64,000 nucleotides of DNA, taken from contig CAZBZP010000018.1 of the NCBI GenBank assembly GCA_964496435.1, forward strand, positions 1 to 64,000. The letters are read 5' to 3'. The notes under the pieces are model-generated. The model searched no databases. It had not been told where the DNA came from and was given only the letters and a program-made list of their open reading frames with translations. The DNA comes from Berkiella sp964496435 (GTDB lineage Bacteria; Pseudomonadota; Gammaproteobacteria; Berkiellales; Berkiellaceae). Shown one piece after another: positions 1 to 10,020 of the stretch. How positions within the stretch are numbered: position 1 is the stretch's first letter; every line of letters begins with the position of its first letter. Position numbers and translations under genes: made by a program.

Positions 1-932
<932 letters not shown>

Positions 933-1070
933 AATTCTGACCGGTCTTCTTTTCTCGACATCTCTGCCTCGAACGCTAGACCTATATACTTTTTCATTAC
1001 CTCTCGGTAACTCAATTCATTTGACTTGGCTGTTTTTTAAAAACACCCACACAAATAACATGTTTCCAAC

Positions 1071-1086
1071 TTTTTAAAGAACGACT
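1071..1086 (-). promoter_or_regulatory. boxA-like antitermination element in the rRNA leader
   Basis: Read on the minus strand the leader contains TCGTTCTTTAAAAAG, close to the boxA core (TGCTCTTTA) of bacterial rRNA leaders. It lies about 15-30 nt after the predicted transcription start and about 140 nt before mature 16S. BoxA recruits NusB/NusE so that polymerase reads through the rRNA genes. The match is partial. Confidence 0.5.
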
Positions 1087-1106
1087 TGCTCAATGCAAGG
1101 TCGCCC

Positions 1107-1134
1107 ATTCTATCGTTTTCAGCCTTGGTGTCAA
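1107..1134 (-). promoter_or_regulatory. rRNA operon sigma-70 promoter
   Basis: On the minus strand a perfect -35 TTGACA (1129-1134) and a -10 TAGAAT (1107-1112) are separated by 16 bp. The segment after the -10 is GC-rich (GGGCGACC), the discriminator type linked to stringent and growth-rate control. The 30 bp upstream are A/T-rich, like an UP element. hemF ends only 50 bp upstream in the same orientation. A short CGAAA-TTAT-TTTCG-TTTT hairpin at 1139-1156 is the only, weak, candidate terminator between them. Confidence 0.85.
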
Positions 1135-1183
1135 CACTAAAACGAAAATAATTTCGAAGGGGCAAAATAAAGGTAAATAACTA

Positions 1184-2113
1184 TTAAACCCACTCTTGTG
1201 GTGTTAAGAATTTTTCATAGAGCACAGCTTCTGGCGATCCTGCCTCGGGTTGCCATTGGTATTCCCACTGCACCTTGGGTGGCAAAGACATCAGAATGGA
1301 TTCTGTGCGTCCCCCTGATTGCAAACCAAACAGCGTGCCTCTGTCGTAAACCAAATTGAATTCCACATAACGGCCACGACGATAAAGCTGGAACTGGCGC
1401 ATTTGCTCACTATAGGGTTGCTGATATCTGTTTTGAACTATCGGTCCATAGGCTGGCCAAAAATGTGAGCCCACGCTTTGCATGTAAGCAAAGCATTCTT
1501 CAAAATCCCACCCCCACGTGCTGGTGTTGAGATCATCAAAGAAAAGACCACCGATACCACGCGTTTCTTTGCGATGTGGCAAATAGAAATACTCATCTGC
1601 CCATTTCTTATAGGCGGGATAAATTTTATCTCCAAAAGGCGTACAGGCCTTTTTAGCAACGCTATGCCAGTAAATGGCGTCCTCTTCAAAGGGATAATAA
1701 GGTGTTAAATCAAATCCACCACCAAACCACCAAATAGGTGCTTCATTTTCTTTATGCGCAATAAAAAAGCGCACGTTTAAATGACTGGTTGGCACATAAG
1801 GATTCAAAGGGTGAATAACAGAGGAGATCCCTAAGGCTTCAAAATGTCTACCTGCAAGTTCTGGTCGATGCGCCGTGGCTGAGGCTGGCATACTTTGTCC
1901 GCTTACATGAGAAAAATTCACGCCAGCACTTTCAAAGACTTCACCATGACGCAGCAAGCAAGTAAGACCAGAGCCCACAATACCTGATTTCGCTTCGGGC
2001 CGTGTCCATTCATCTTTAACAAAGTTTTTAGCCTCAAAAACCTGCAATGATTTGATCAAATCTTGCTGCAAAGCTAACAAATATTCTTTGACATAGGCGG
2101 TTTGTATTTTCAT
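1184..2113 (-). CDS. hemF: Oxygen-dependent coproporphyrinogen-III oxidase
   Basis: Catalyses aerobic oxidative decarboxylation of coproporphyrinogen III to protoporphyrinogen IX in haem synthesis, in the cytoplasm. It has 309 residues, close to the 299 of the E. coli enzyme. The family motif WWFGGGFDLTPYYPF lies at residues 128-142, and the C-terminal VEFNLVYDRGTLFGL block is present. It is the last gene of a minus-strand series after purE and tsaC, starting 9 bp after the tsaC stop, so it is probably cotranscribed. In Pseudomonas the same neighbourhood (dprA, tsaC, hemF) lies near the origin. An O2-dependent enzyme implies aerobic or microaerobic life. Confidence 0.97.
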   Translation of the reverse strand: MKIQTAYVKEYLLALQQDLIKSLQVFEAKNFVKDEWTRPEAKSGIVGSGLTCLLRHGEVFESAGVNFSHVSGQSMPASATAHRPELAGRHFEALGISSVIHPLNPYVPTSHLNVRFFIAHKENEAPIWWFGGGFDLTPYYPFEEDAIYWHSVAKKACTPFGDKIYPAYKKWADEYFYLPHRKETRGIGGLFFDDLNTSTWGWDFEECFAYMQSVGSHFWPAYGPIVQNRYQQPYSEQMRQFQLYRRGRYVEFNLVYDRGTLFGLQSGGRTESILMSLPPKVQWEYQWQPEAGSPEAVLYEKFLTPQEWV

Positions 2114-2122
2114 AAAACACTC

Positions 2123-2674
2123 TTAACGATAAATCTGCCAAGTAATGGCATCAGTAATGGTTGTGGGTTTTAAAGAATCACCCACTTCACCTTGAACAAT
2201 CCCTGCAATCATATCTTGAAACAAATCACTCGCTTCTTGTGCTGTTTTAACGGGCTCTTGTGCGCTGATATTTGCACTGGTTGAAACCAAAGCGCCCCCA
2301 AAAGCTTCACATAAAGCTTTGGCAATAGGATGTGCGGTTACTCTAACGGCAACCGTTTCGAACTTGCCTTTAATCAGAGAGGAAACTTGATTGCTTACGG
2401 GAAAAACCCAAGTATAAGGTCCAGGCCATGTGAGGATAATCTTTTGAAGATTTTCCTCTGGCACTTTGGATAAATCGATGAAGGGTAAGATTTGACGCAA
2501 ACTACTGGCAATCAGAATCATGCCCTTTTGCGGACTACGTGCTTTAAGCGCCACCAAATCACTTAAGGCGCTTTCATTGAAGGGGCAACATCCTAAACCA
2601 AACACGGCTTCCGTAGGATAGGCAATAATCTGGCCCTGTTTTAAATAAGCCGCCCCTTCAATTACATCTATCAT
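2123..2674 (-). CDS. tsaC: Threonylcarbamoyl-AMP synthase (Sua5/YrdC/YciO family)
   Basis: Makes threonylcarbamoyl-AMP from threonine, bicarbonate and ATP, the first step of the universal t6A37 tRNA modification. The 183-residue protein is a single YrdC domain of the short TsaC type, without the Sua5 extension. Family motifs are AYPTEAVFGLGC near residue 20 and STSANIS near residue 131. Its ATG overlaps the purE stop by one base (TAATG), so the two are translationally coupled. hemF follows 9 bp downstream. Conserved placement beside dprA and hemF supports the assignment. Confidence 0.95.
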   Translation of the reverse strand: MIDVIEGAAYLKQGQIIAYPTEAVFGLGCCPFNESALSDLVALKARSPQKGMILIASSLRQILPFIDLSKVPEENLQKIILTWPGPYTWVFPVSNQVSSLIKGKFETVAVRVTAHPIAKALCEAFGGALVSTSANISAQEPVKTAQEASDLFQDMIAGIVQGEVGDSLKPTTITDAITWQIYR

Positions 2675-3186
2675 TAAGCACTAACCTGCTTTAATTTTTC
2701 TTGTAATGCCTCATCTTTGGCTGCAATTTTTTTAGCATTATCTATGCGTTGCTCTTTTAAGCGTGCAGCAAGTTGTGCATCTTTTAGTGCTAAAATTTGT
2801 GCGCTTAAGAAAGCAGCGTTCTGTGCACCTGCTTTACCAATGGCAACACAACCCACTGGGATCCCTGCGGGCATTTGCACGGTAGAAAGCAAAGCATCCA
2901 TACCTTGCAAGCTGCCTTCCAAAGGAACACCAATAACGGGTTTAACAGTGTGTGCAGCTACGGTGCCTGCTAGATGTGCCGCCATGCCTGCAGCACAGAT
3001 AAATACTTCACAACCTCTGCTTTCTGCATCTTTGATGTAAGCTAAGGTACGCTCTGGTGTACGGTGCGCAGAAGAAACTTTAATTTCACAGGGAATTTGA
3101 AACTCTTTTAATACTAATGCAGCGTTTTGCATCACGGGAAAATCACTGTCTGAACCCATCAAAATAGCGACAAATGGCTTAGTCAT
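2674..3186 (-). CDS. purE: 5-(carboxyamino)imidazole ribonucleotide mutase (PurE)
   Basis: Converts N5-CAIR to CAIR in purine biosynthesis. The protein is a class I PurE: MGSDSDFPVM near the N-terminus, SAHRTPER, and GMAAHLAGTVAAHTVKPVIG. I chose the ATG at 3186, giving 170 residues that begin MTKPFVAILMGSDSD (E. coli has 169). An upstream in-frame start at 3222 would add 12 residues that look unlike PurE. It is followed by tsaC with a 1-bp overlap. The usual partner purK is not adjacent and does not occur in the window, so the N5-CAIR synthetase must be elsewhere. Confidence 0.96.
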   Translation of the reverse strand: MTKPFVAILMGSDSDFPVMQNAALVLKEFQIPCEIKVSSAHRTPERTLAYIKDAESRGCEVFICAAGMAAHLAGTVAAHTVKPVIGVPLEGSLQGMDALLSTVQMPAGIPVGCVAIGKAGAQNAAFLSAQILALKDAQLAARLKEQRIDNAKKIAAKDEALQEKLKQVSA

Positions 3187-3304
3187 CTTCTGTTCTCTTA
3201 TGTAAAGTGGCTCTAGGGGCAAGAGTATATCTCATTTTGCCTAGGATGCGTATTCAAAAGCGACTTTTTGGGAAGATTAACTCAAATTTTTTGCCAGAGG
3301 GCCT

Positions 3305-5614
3305 TCACGTGCTTTCAGGCTCCGTTTCTACATCATAAGGCTCTGAGAATTTGCAGTCTTTTTGTGGGCATACACGCTCTGTACCATTACGCTTGGTTGT
3401 TTTAATCGAGGTAATGGGCCACTCGCAAAGAGGGCAAGGTTTAGCCAAAGGCATATACCATAGTGCATATTTACAATCTGGATAACGTACACAAGAGAAG
3501 AAAATTTTTCCTTGTCTTGATTTACGTTTTAAAATATTGCCTTTATGGCAACTTGGACATTCAACACCCGTATCTTCTGGTTTTTCTAAAGGTTCGATAA
3601 ATTTACATTCTGGATAGTTACCGCAACCAATAAATTTACCGTATTTACCTTTTTTAATTTGTAGGGTACCACCACAATCTGGGCAATTTCTTCCCTCTAC
3701 CTCTTGCGCAGCTTGTGCTTCACTGCCATTTTTATCATCCATGCTTCTGGTGTAATCACATTCTGGATAGGAGGTACAACCAATAAAACGACCACGACGT
3801 CCAAGACGAATGGATAAAGGCGAGCTACACTGTGGGCATTTTTCTTCTATTGCTTCTTGCGTTACATCTTTACGTTGTACGTTATTTTGGATCTCTTTAA
3901 CCAATTCAATGAAGGGACTCCAAAATTCTTTTAACAATGGCTTCCATTCTTTGCTACCAAGGGAGACTTCGTCTAACTCATCTTCAAGGCCTGCGGTAAA
4001 ACCATAATCAACGTATTTGGTAAAATAGGTAGTTAAAAAACGATTAACTACGCGCCCGACATCAGTAGGATGAAAACGCTTGTTTTCAAGCACAGCATAC
4101 TCACGCTGTTGTAAAGTACCGATAATCGTTGCGTATGTAGAAGGTCTGCCAATGCCATACTCTTCTAGGGTTTTGACTAAGGTTGCTTCAGAATAACGTG
4201 GTGGCGGCTCAGTAAAATGTTGATGCGGCTGAGTCTCATTAATGTTCAATACATCGCCTTCTTTTAAAGGCGGTAACATCTTACCTTCGCCATCTTTATC
4301 TTTCTTCGCATCATCCAGGCCTTCTTCATAAACTTGTAAAAATCCTGGATCAGACACTATAGAACCATTTGCACGAAAAATATGTTTTTCACCACATGCA
4401 AAATCAACTGCGACTGTATCAATAGTGGCCGGTATCATTTGGCATGCAATGGTACGCTTCCAAATGAGGTTATAAAGCTTGTATTGATCAGCACTTAAAG
4501 CATGTTTTATATCATCAGGAAAAATAGCAGCAGACGTTGGGCGAATGGCCTCATGCGCTTCTTGGGCATTTTTGGCTTTGGTTTTATAAGCATGCGGCGT
4601 TTTGGGCAGGGCATCTGCACCAAAGCGCGCGGCAATCACTTCTCTTATTTCTTCTAAAGCCACTTGCGCTAAATTCACCGAGTCGGTACGCATATAGGTA
4701 ATAAGACCCACTGAGCCTTCACCAATATCAATACCTTCATACAACTGCTGAGCTATACGCATGGTACGCTGGGCACCAAATCCTAATTTGCGTGAAGCTT
4801 CTTGTTGCAAGGTTGAGGTGGTAAATGGCGCAGAAGGATTACGCTTACGTTTTTTCTTCTCAATGTGTTTAACTTTGAGCTTGCCCTTGCCATCTTGCTC
4901 TAAGACTTTGAGCGCTTTGTTGGCTTGCTCTTCATTGACAATAGAAAACTGCTTGAGCTTTTCACCATCTAATTCAACCAATTTAGCAGTGAATGCTTGC
5001 TTTTCTTTTTCAAGATGCGCTTCGATGGTCCAGTATTCTTTGGCAACAAAGCTTTCTATCTCCAGCTCGCGCTCTACAATCATACGAAGCGCTGGGCTTT
5101 GCACACGTCCCGCAGATAACCCTGGACGTACTTTTCGCCATAAAAGTGGAGATAAATTAAAACCAACCAAATAATCTAATGCACGTCTTGCTTGCTGCGC
5201 ATTAACTAAATCCAATGATAAATCGCGAGAATGGTTAATAGCTTCAAGAATAGCGGCTTTGGTAATTTCATGAAAAACTACACGACGTACAGGCTTGTTT
5301 TTGAGAAGCCCCTTTTCTTGCATGAGTTCACTTAAATGATAAGCTATCGCTTCGCCTTCTCTATCAGGGTCAGTTGCAAGCAATAATTCGTCATACTTTT
5401 TTAAAGTATCCGCAATGGCTTTAACATGATTTGCATTTTTCTCAATGACAACATATTTCATCGCAAAATCATTATTAGGATCAACAGCACCTTCTTTAGG
5501 CAATAAATCACGCACATGGCCATAAGATGCCATTACCTGATACCCTTTGCCCAAGTACTTCTTAATGGTTTTTGCTTTGGCGGGCGATTCAACCACCACC
5601 AAACGATTTGTCAT
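3305..5614 (-). CDS. topA: DNA topoisomerase I
   Basis: Type IA topoisomerase that relaxes negative supercoils. The Toprim domain opens with VVVESPAKAKTIKKYLG and carries TDPDREGE at residues 81-88. The catalytic tyrosine is Y307 in ITYMRTDS. The C-terminus carries four four-cysteine zinc-ribbon units (CPQC, CPDC, CPSC and CPLC types). The protein has 769 residues against 865 in E. coli; the shorter length is in the C-terminal region. The start has a good ribosome site (GGAG, 9 bp ahead). smg and dprA lie upstream on the same strand, as in many gammaproteobacteria. Confidence 0.98.
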   Translation of the reverse strand: MTNRLVVVESPAKAKTIKKYLGKGYQVMASYGHVRDLLPKEGAVDPNNDFAMKYVVIEKNANHVKAIADTLKKYDELLLATDPDREGEAIAYHLSELMQEKGLLKNKPVRRVVFHEITKAAILEAINHSRDLSLDLVNAQQARRALDYLVGFNLSPLLWRKVRPGLSAGRVQSPALRMIVERELEIESFVAKEYWTIEAHLEKEKQAFTAKLVELDGEKLKQFSIVNEEQANKALKVLEQDGKGKLKVKHIEKKKRKRNPSAPFTTSTLQQEASRKLGFGAQRTMRIAQQLYEGIDIGEGSVGLITYMRTDSVNLAQVALEEIREVIAARFGADALPKTPHAYKTKAKNAQEAHEAIRPTSAAIFPDDIKHALSADQYKLYNLIWKRTIACQMIPATIDTVAVDFACGEKHIFRANGSIVSDPGFLQVYEEGLDDAKKDKDGEGKMLPPLKEGDVLNINETQPHQHFTEPPPRYSEATLVKTLEEYGIGRPSTYATIIGTLQQREYAVLENKRFHPTDVGRVVNRFLTTYFTKYVDYGFTAGLEDELDEVSLGSKEWKPLLKEFWSPFIELVKEIQNNVQRKDVTQEAIEEKCPQCSSPLSIRLGRRGRFIGCTSYPECDYTRSMDDKNGSEAQAAQEVEGRNCPDCGGTLQIKKGKYGKFIGCGNYPECKFIEPLEKPEDTGVECPSCHKGNILKRKSRQGKIFFSCVRYPDCKYALWYMPLAKPCPLCEWPITSIKTTKRNGTERVCPQKDCKFSEPYDVETEPEST

Positions 5615-5676
5615 TGGATAAGCTCCACGTTACATTCTGTTAATCTTACTTTTTTCAATTAACAGTAATTTTAAAA

Positions 5677-6156
5677 TTAATGCACAATAGCTTTGGCATC
5701 ATCGTCATAAATTAAATCTTCAACCCAAGCGTGCATGTCACCTTTATTGCCTGTGTTGAGTACTACCAATCCTACAATTCGCTTAAACTGCGTTAAACTT
5801 AAGGTTTGGCAATCTATGGCCATGGACCTATCTATAATAGTTTCCCTGGCAGCACTATTTATTAATCCCATATTTTCGAGCTGATGTAAAAACCCTTGGC
5901 ATTGAACATCTAATTTTTGTTGCTCATAGGGTAAGTACACTCGTATGGCTGTGCTTGAAGAAAAATCAACAAACTCAGTTTGTTTAATATCTGCAAGTTC
6001 ACCCAGCCAATCAAAAGCCTTAGAGATGTTTTTTGCCTCAAATCCTGCTTCTTCTAATTCACAAGCCAAGGTCATTTCATCCGTTGGCATACCTTCTTCT
6101 AAGCTCAGGTAGTTATCAAATAGAAACATCAGTACATCAATCGCATTCTCTTTCAT
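5677..6156 (-). CDS. smg: Smg family protein (DUF494)
   Basis: A 159-residue acidic cytoplasmic protein matching the Smg/DUF494 family: N-terminal MKENAIDVLMFLFDNYL, then a helical body. The family is almost always found between dprA and topA, and that is its position here. It starts 3 bp after the dprA stop, with an AGGTGGA ribosome site inside the dprA end, so it is cotranscribed with dprA. The biochemical function of the family is not established. Linkage to DNA uptake and topoisomerase genes is the only functional hint. Confidence 0.93.
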   Translation of the reverse strand: MKENAIDVLMFLFDNYLSLEEGMPTDEMTLACELEEAGFEAKNISKAFDWLGELADIKQTEFVDFSSSTAIRVYLPYEQQKLDVQCQGFLHQLENMGLINSAARETIIDRSMAIDCQTLSLTQFKRIVGLVVLNTGNKGDMHAWVEDLIYDDDAKAIVH

Positions 6157-6159
6157 AAT

Positions 6160-7308
6160 CTATCCACCTGTTCCAACACGGATATAACCGCCTGGTACGC
6201 AAGTTACCCTTCCTGCCATTTCAAGCTGCAATAGCATTGAGGAAACTTCAGTCACGGTCAATCCAGTCCTATCCACCATCGTATCCATTGGGGTGCACAC
6301 TTCCGATATGTGCGCTAAGAACTGTATCAATGTAGAAGGCAATTCCTCCTTCAGTTGCGGGTCCTTTTGTTTAAGAGATGCTGGCTTTTTAAAACGCTCC
6401 TTGTTTTGTTGTGAAACTAAACTGCTAAATTGTGGGATCTCTTCAAGAATATGTTCAATATTTTCAACACATTTTGCTCCCTGGCGAATCAAATGATGAC
6501 AACCTTTAGCCATCACATTATGTATAGAACCAGGTAATGCAAAAATCTCTCTCCCTTGATCCAAAGCATAGTTCGCTGTTATCAAAGAGCCACTTTTTAA
6601 TGCTGCTTCAACAACCAGCACCCCCAATGAAAGACCACTGATAATGCGGTTTCGTTGAGGAAAGTTTTCTGGCTTGGGTGGTGTTCCGATGGGAAATTCA
6701 GAAACCAAAGCGCCTCTTTCGCAAATATGCTGCGCAAGATTACGATGCTTTGCAGGATATATATCATGCAACCCATTTCCCAGCACAGCTATCGTTTTTC
6801 CTGTGCTGATAGCACCATTGTGAGCAGCAGCATCAATACCCAAAGCTAAGCCACTTGTTAGCACAATACCTAAAGCAGCTAAGGCCGCCCCTAATTCATA
6901 AGCATCTATTTTTGCTTGGTTGCTCGGATTTCTTGTGCCCACCATAGCAATTTGGGGTAATGGGAGTAATTCAACCTCACCTTTAATAAATAAGATGGGG
7001 GGGGATTGGGCTATTTCAAGTAACTGTGCGGGATAACGACTGTCGCGCCAAGTAAGAATATGTTGATGAGGCTGCGCTGCAAAAGCAAGATCACTATCTA
7101 CACCCTGCCAATCAAAGTGAAGATTTTTTAGCGCCTTAGCTTGGCACCACTGCATAAAACTGCTTCTAGGGGTGCTACCATTAAAGCAATTTGACAAGCT
7201 TTCTTCTTGTTGCAGCAGCTCTGCAAATCGACGCGGCCCAAAACTGGGGTTGCGCCGCAAAACCAACCAATACTTCAGCTCATCAATACTAAGATTCGTC
7301 GTTATCAA
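6160..7308 (-). CDS. dprA: DNA-processing protein DprA
   Basis: Binds incoming single-stranded DNA and loads RecA during natural transformation. The 382-residue protein has an N-terminal helical (SAM-like) part and a Rossmann fold with MVGTRNPS and LTSGLALGIDAAAHNGA. It ends in a C-terminal winged-helix-like part in the last 60 residues. No ATG is available: the frame is closed by a TGA two codons upstream of TTG at 7308, so TTG is the probable start. smg follows after 3 bp; the LysM gene lies 71 bp upstream. The protein is full length, so a transformation-related role is plausible. Confidence 0.95.
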   Translation of the reverse strand: MITTNLSIDELKYWLVLRRNPSFGPRRFAELLQQEESLSNCFNGSTPRSSFMQWCQAKALKNLHFDWQGVDSDLAFAAQPHQHILTWRDSRYPAQLLEIAQSPPILFIKGEVELLPLPQIAMVGTRNPSNQAKIDAYELGAALAALGIVLTSGLALGIDAAAHNGAISTGKTIAVLGNGLHDIYPAKHRNLAQHICERGALVSEFPIGTPPKPENFPQRNRIISGLSLGVLVVEAALKSGSLITANYALDQGREIFALPGSIHNVMAKGCHHLIRQGAKCVENIEHILEEIPQFSSLVSQQNKERFKKPASLKQKDPQLKEELPSTLIQFLAHISEVCTPMDTMVDRTGLTVTEVSSMLLQLEMAGRVTCVPGGYIRVGTGG

Positions 7309-7379
7309 GCTTCAATGCCTACCCTAACATCATTTAACAGGATAAAACCTTAAGTCATCACCTACAAAATCGGGCTAGT

Positions 7380-8453
7380 TTATGTCCTATTGACCTGATC
7401 TAGCAAATAAATTGGCCTAATTGCATCCATGACGAGCACATAACTGACCTTATCAAAGACCCTAAAGACCACACAAGTTCCTATGGTTAGCGGCGGAAAG
7501 TGGTATCTTTTTTCTTTGTCATAAACTAAACGCAATGGTAAATCTTTATGCGTTTGTTGAATGGCTAACACATCTCCAGGCTCACGCTCGAGATCTTTAC
7601 CACCGGTTACCACCAATACCTGATACTGACCTATTTGATTAATACCCCCAAACACCGAAATGATATAGCCCTTTGGCTTTCCTTTGGGTGCTTTAGGTAT
7701 AAAAACAGGTGAGACAGGCTGCTTGCCTGTACCAGTAATTCTGTCGCCAATTTTCACTTCTTCAAAACTTTGCAATACAACCATACGGGCAGTCTTGCCA
7801 GGTTTTTCGATTTGCGCCTTTGCTTTTACCAAACCTTCTATGCCTAATTTTTCCTTGGTTTTTGGGTGAAAATAGGTTTTTGTTGGTCTAAAAACAACAT
7901 AGACATCATCGGTATTTGTTGCAGCTAATCCGTTCACATAAAACAAATCGCCTGTTCCAACTACAATATGATCCTCATCCAAAGCGATTATACGAGGACA
8001 GTGATCTGCTTGTTGTTGCGAAACAACTCTGGATTCATTTAAAAAAGGGCCAATCACATGAAGGGGTATTGTGGGAATGGCTTTGTCTACAGGCAGCTCT
8101 CGCACACGTGGATGCAGCTTAATAACACCTGTTTGTTTGTTTAAACTTGGACTGGTGTGCCCCCTTGAGACAGAAAGCCGCGGCTTACCTTCTATATAAG
8201 TAAGCGCGATGGTATCACCTGGGAAAATTAAATTGGGGTTCTCGATGTCAGGATTGGCATGCCAAATTTCTTGCCATTCTTCTGGGTTGTGCAAAAATTT
8301 ACGCGAGATATCCCACAGAGTATCGCCATCTTGAACCAAATAACGTTCAGGCGCAGTATCCAGGAAGCCTTTTTGGTTTTCTTTTGCCTGTGCAGCGCAA
8401 AGACAAAACACAAACAACGCTATGATTTTTATAGCTCTCCATGTCAAAGACAT
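7380..8453 (-). CDS. Exported LysM peptidoglycan-binding protein
   Basis: A 357-residue envelope protein. The first 23 residues form a signal peptide (hydrophobic IIALFVFCLCAAQA). It is followed by one LysM domain (YLVQDGDTLWDISRKF through NLIFPGDTIAL, about residues 34-86). The C-terminal 270 residues are a family-specific beta-rich region of unknown role. The family occurs beside dprA and divergent from def-fmt in many gammaproteobacteria, as here (134 bp from def). The start has an AGGGAG ribosome site 8 bp ahead. It probably binds the murein layer from the periplasm; no catalytic domain is visible. Confidence 0.92.
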   Translation of the reverse strand: MSLTWRAIKIIALFVFCLCAAQAKENQKGFLDTAPERYLVQDGDTLWDISRKFLHNPEEWQEIWHANPDIENPNLIFPGDTIALTYIEGKPRLSVSRGHTSPSLNKQTGVIKLHPRVRELPVDKAIPTIPLHVIGPFLNESRVVSQQQADHCPRIIALDEDHIVVGTGDLFYVNGLAATNTDDVYVVFRPTKTYFHPKTKEKLGIEGLVKAKAQIEKPGKTARMVVLQSFEEVKIGDRITGTGKQPVSPVFIPKAPKGKPKGYIISVFGGINQIGQYQVLVVTGGKDLEREPGDVLAIQQTHKDLPLRLVYDKEKRYHFPPLTIGTCVVFRVFDKVSYVLVMDAIRPIYLLDQVNRT

Positions 8454-8586
8454 CTAACACTCCCTGTGTATCTGCATTGTTTTTTATTATAATTGTACCC
8501 CTAACAAGTTTTGCTACAAAACTAACATGTTGGAAGTAAACCTTGTATACTATCCCAATGTTTTAACCCAAAAAAAAGTTGCCGTC

Positions 8587-9093
8587 ATGTCTAGTTTAAA
8601 AATATTAACTTATCCACATAAAGGCTTACGTGAAGTTACGCCTTTGGTTAGCCTTTTTGATGATGCATTGCGCCAAAACGTGAAGCAATTATTTGAAACC
8701 ATGTATCAAGATGAAGGCTGTGGGCTTGCTGCAACCCAAGTGGGCTTAAACATACGACTCTTTGTGATGGATGTATCCCCCCAACAAGATAAGCCACAGT
8801 GCTTTATTAATCCTGAAATCTTAAGTAAAAGCGGGGAATCTATTTCGCAAGAAGGCTGCCTTTCTTTTCCTGGTGTCTATGCTAAAGTCAAACGAGCAAC
8901 TGAAGTCACTCTGCGATATCAGGATGAATTTGGTCAAGAACATACATGGGATGCAGATGGTCTTGCAGCCCACTGCATTCAACATGAAATCGAACATTTA
9001 GATGGTGTCGTTTTTATCGATCATTTTTCCAAATTGAAACAAATGATGATGCTCAAAAAACTAGAAAAAACACTGCGGGCACAAAGCGCATGA
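8587..9093 (+). CDS. def: Peptide deformylase
   Basis: Removes the formyl group from nascent proteins. All three metal-site motifs are present: GCGLAATQVGLN, EGCLSFPG, and HEIEH near residue 138. I chose ATG 8587 (MSSLKILTYPHKGLRE, 168 residues; E. coli 169). An in-frame start at 8527 would add 20 unrelated residues, and a -10-like TATACT at 8546-8551 falls inside that stretch. The gene overlaps fmt by 4 bp (ATGA) and begins the def-fmt-rsmB-trkA-trkH operon. Confidence 0.97.
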   Translation: MSSLKILTYPHKGLREVTPLVSLFDDALRQNVKQLFETMYQDEGCGLAATQVGLNIRLFVMDVSPQQDKPQCFINPEILSKSGESISQEGCLSFPGVYAKVKRATEVTLRYQDEFGQEHTWDADGLAAHCIQHEIEHLDGVVFIDHFSKLKQMMMLKKLEKTLRAQSA

Positions 9094-10016
9094 GAATAGT
9101 TTTTGCAGGGACGCCTGAGTTTGCAGCCATTCAATTAAAAGCTTTACTCCAAACACCCGCATTTAATGTTGTTGCCGTATATACCCAACCTGACAAACCC
9201 GCTGGTCGCGGTCAACATATGCACATGAGCCCAGTGAAAGAACTCGCCCTAGAACACCAGATCCCTGTTGAACAACCAAGCACTTTAAAAACTGAGGAAG
9301 CTGTTAGCATCTTAAAAAAATTCGATGCGGATGTGATGGTGGTTGCGGCCTATGGTTTATTACTTCCCAAAGCCATTTTAGACACGCCGCTCTTTGGTTG
9401 CATCAATGTGCATGCTTCACTCTTGCCACGCTGGCGTGGTGCCTCCCCCATTCAACAAGCCATTTTGGCTGGTGATAAAGAATCGGGTATCACCTTAATG
9501 CAAATGGATATAGGACTGGATACCGGTGATATATTGGCACAACAAGCATATACTTTAAAACAAGAAGAAACATCGCAATCACTGCATGATCAATTAGCCC
9601 TCATAGGCGCAAAGTTACTCTCAGAAAAACTGCAATTTATTTCCTCACTTGCTAAACAAAAGCAAACAGAAAGTTTGGTTACGCATGCGGGTAAAATTAA
9701 AAAAGAAGATGCTTTGATTAATTGGCATGACAGCGCCCTTAACATTGATAGAAAGATCCGCGCTTATTATCCTTGGCCGATAGCTTATAGCGCTCTTGAT
9801 AGTCAGCTTATTCGCCTATGGCAAGCAACCCCTGTCGAAGGCAAGGGTGAACCTGGTGAAATTATCGCGCACACTTCTCTAGGCATTATTATCGCCTGCC
9901 AAGATGGCGCCATTTTATTAACCCAAGCCCAATTACCCGGCAAAAAAATGATGCCTCTCTCTGAACTTCTTAAGGGCCATGCTGCACTTTTTGCTATTGG
10001 CAATAAATTAGGTTAA
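9090..10016 (+). CDS. fmt: Methionyl-tRNA formyltransferase
   Basis: Formylates Met-tRNAi using 10-formyl-tetrahydrofolate. It has 308 residues (E. coli 315). The N-terminal formyltransferase domain has MRIVFAGTPEFAA, the folate-site motif SLLPRWRGASPIQQAI near residue 111, and the DTGDIL stretch. The C-terminal OB-like domain binds tRNA. ATGA overlap with def and a 4-bp gap to rsmB show a tight operon. Confidence 0.98.
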   Translation: MRIVFAGTPEFAAIQLKALLQTPAFNVVAVYTQPDKPAGRGQHMHMSPVKELALEHQIPVEQPSTLKTEEAVSILKKFDADVMVVAAYGLLLPKAILDTPLFGCINVHASLLPRWRGASPIQQAILAGDKESGITLMQMDIGLDTGDILAQQAYTLKQEETSQSLHDQLALIGAKLLSEKLQFISSLAKQKQTESLVTHAGKIKKEDALINWHDSALNIDRKIRAYYPWPIAYSALDSQLIRLWQATPVEGKGEPGEIIAHTSLGIIIACQDGAILLTQAQLPGKKMMPLSELLKGHAALFAIGNKLG

Positions 10017-10020
10017 TTCG

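Noticed and set aside
4761..5174. 137-residue open frame opposite topA
   Set aside because: Antisense shadow of a well-supported gene; composition follows topA codons in reverse.
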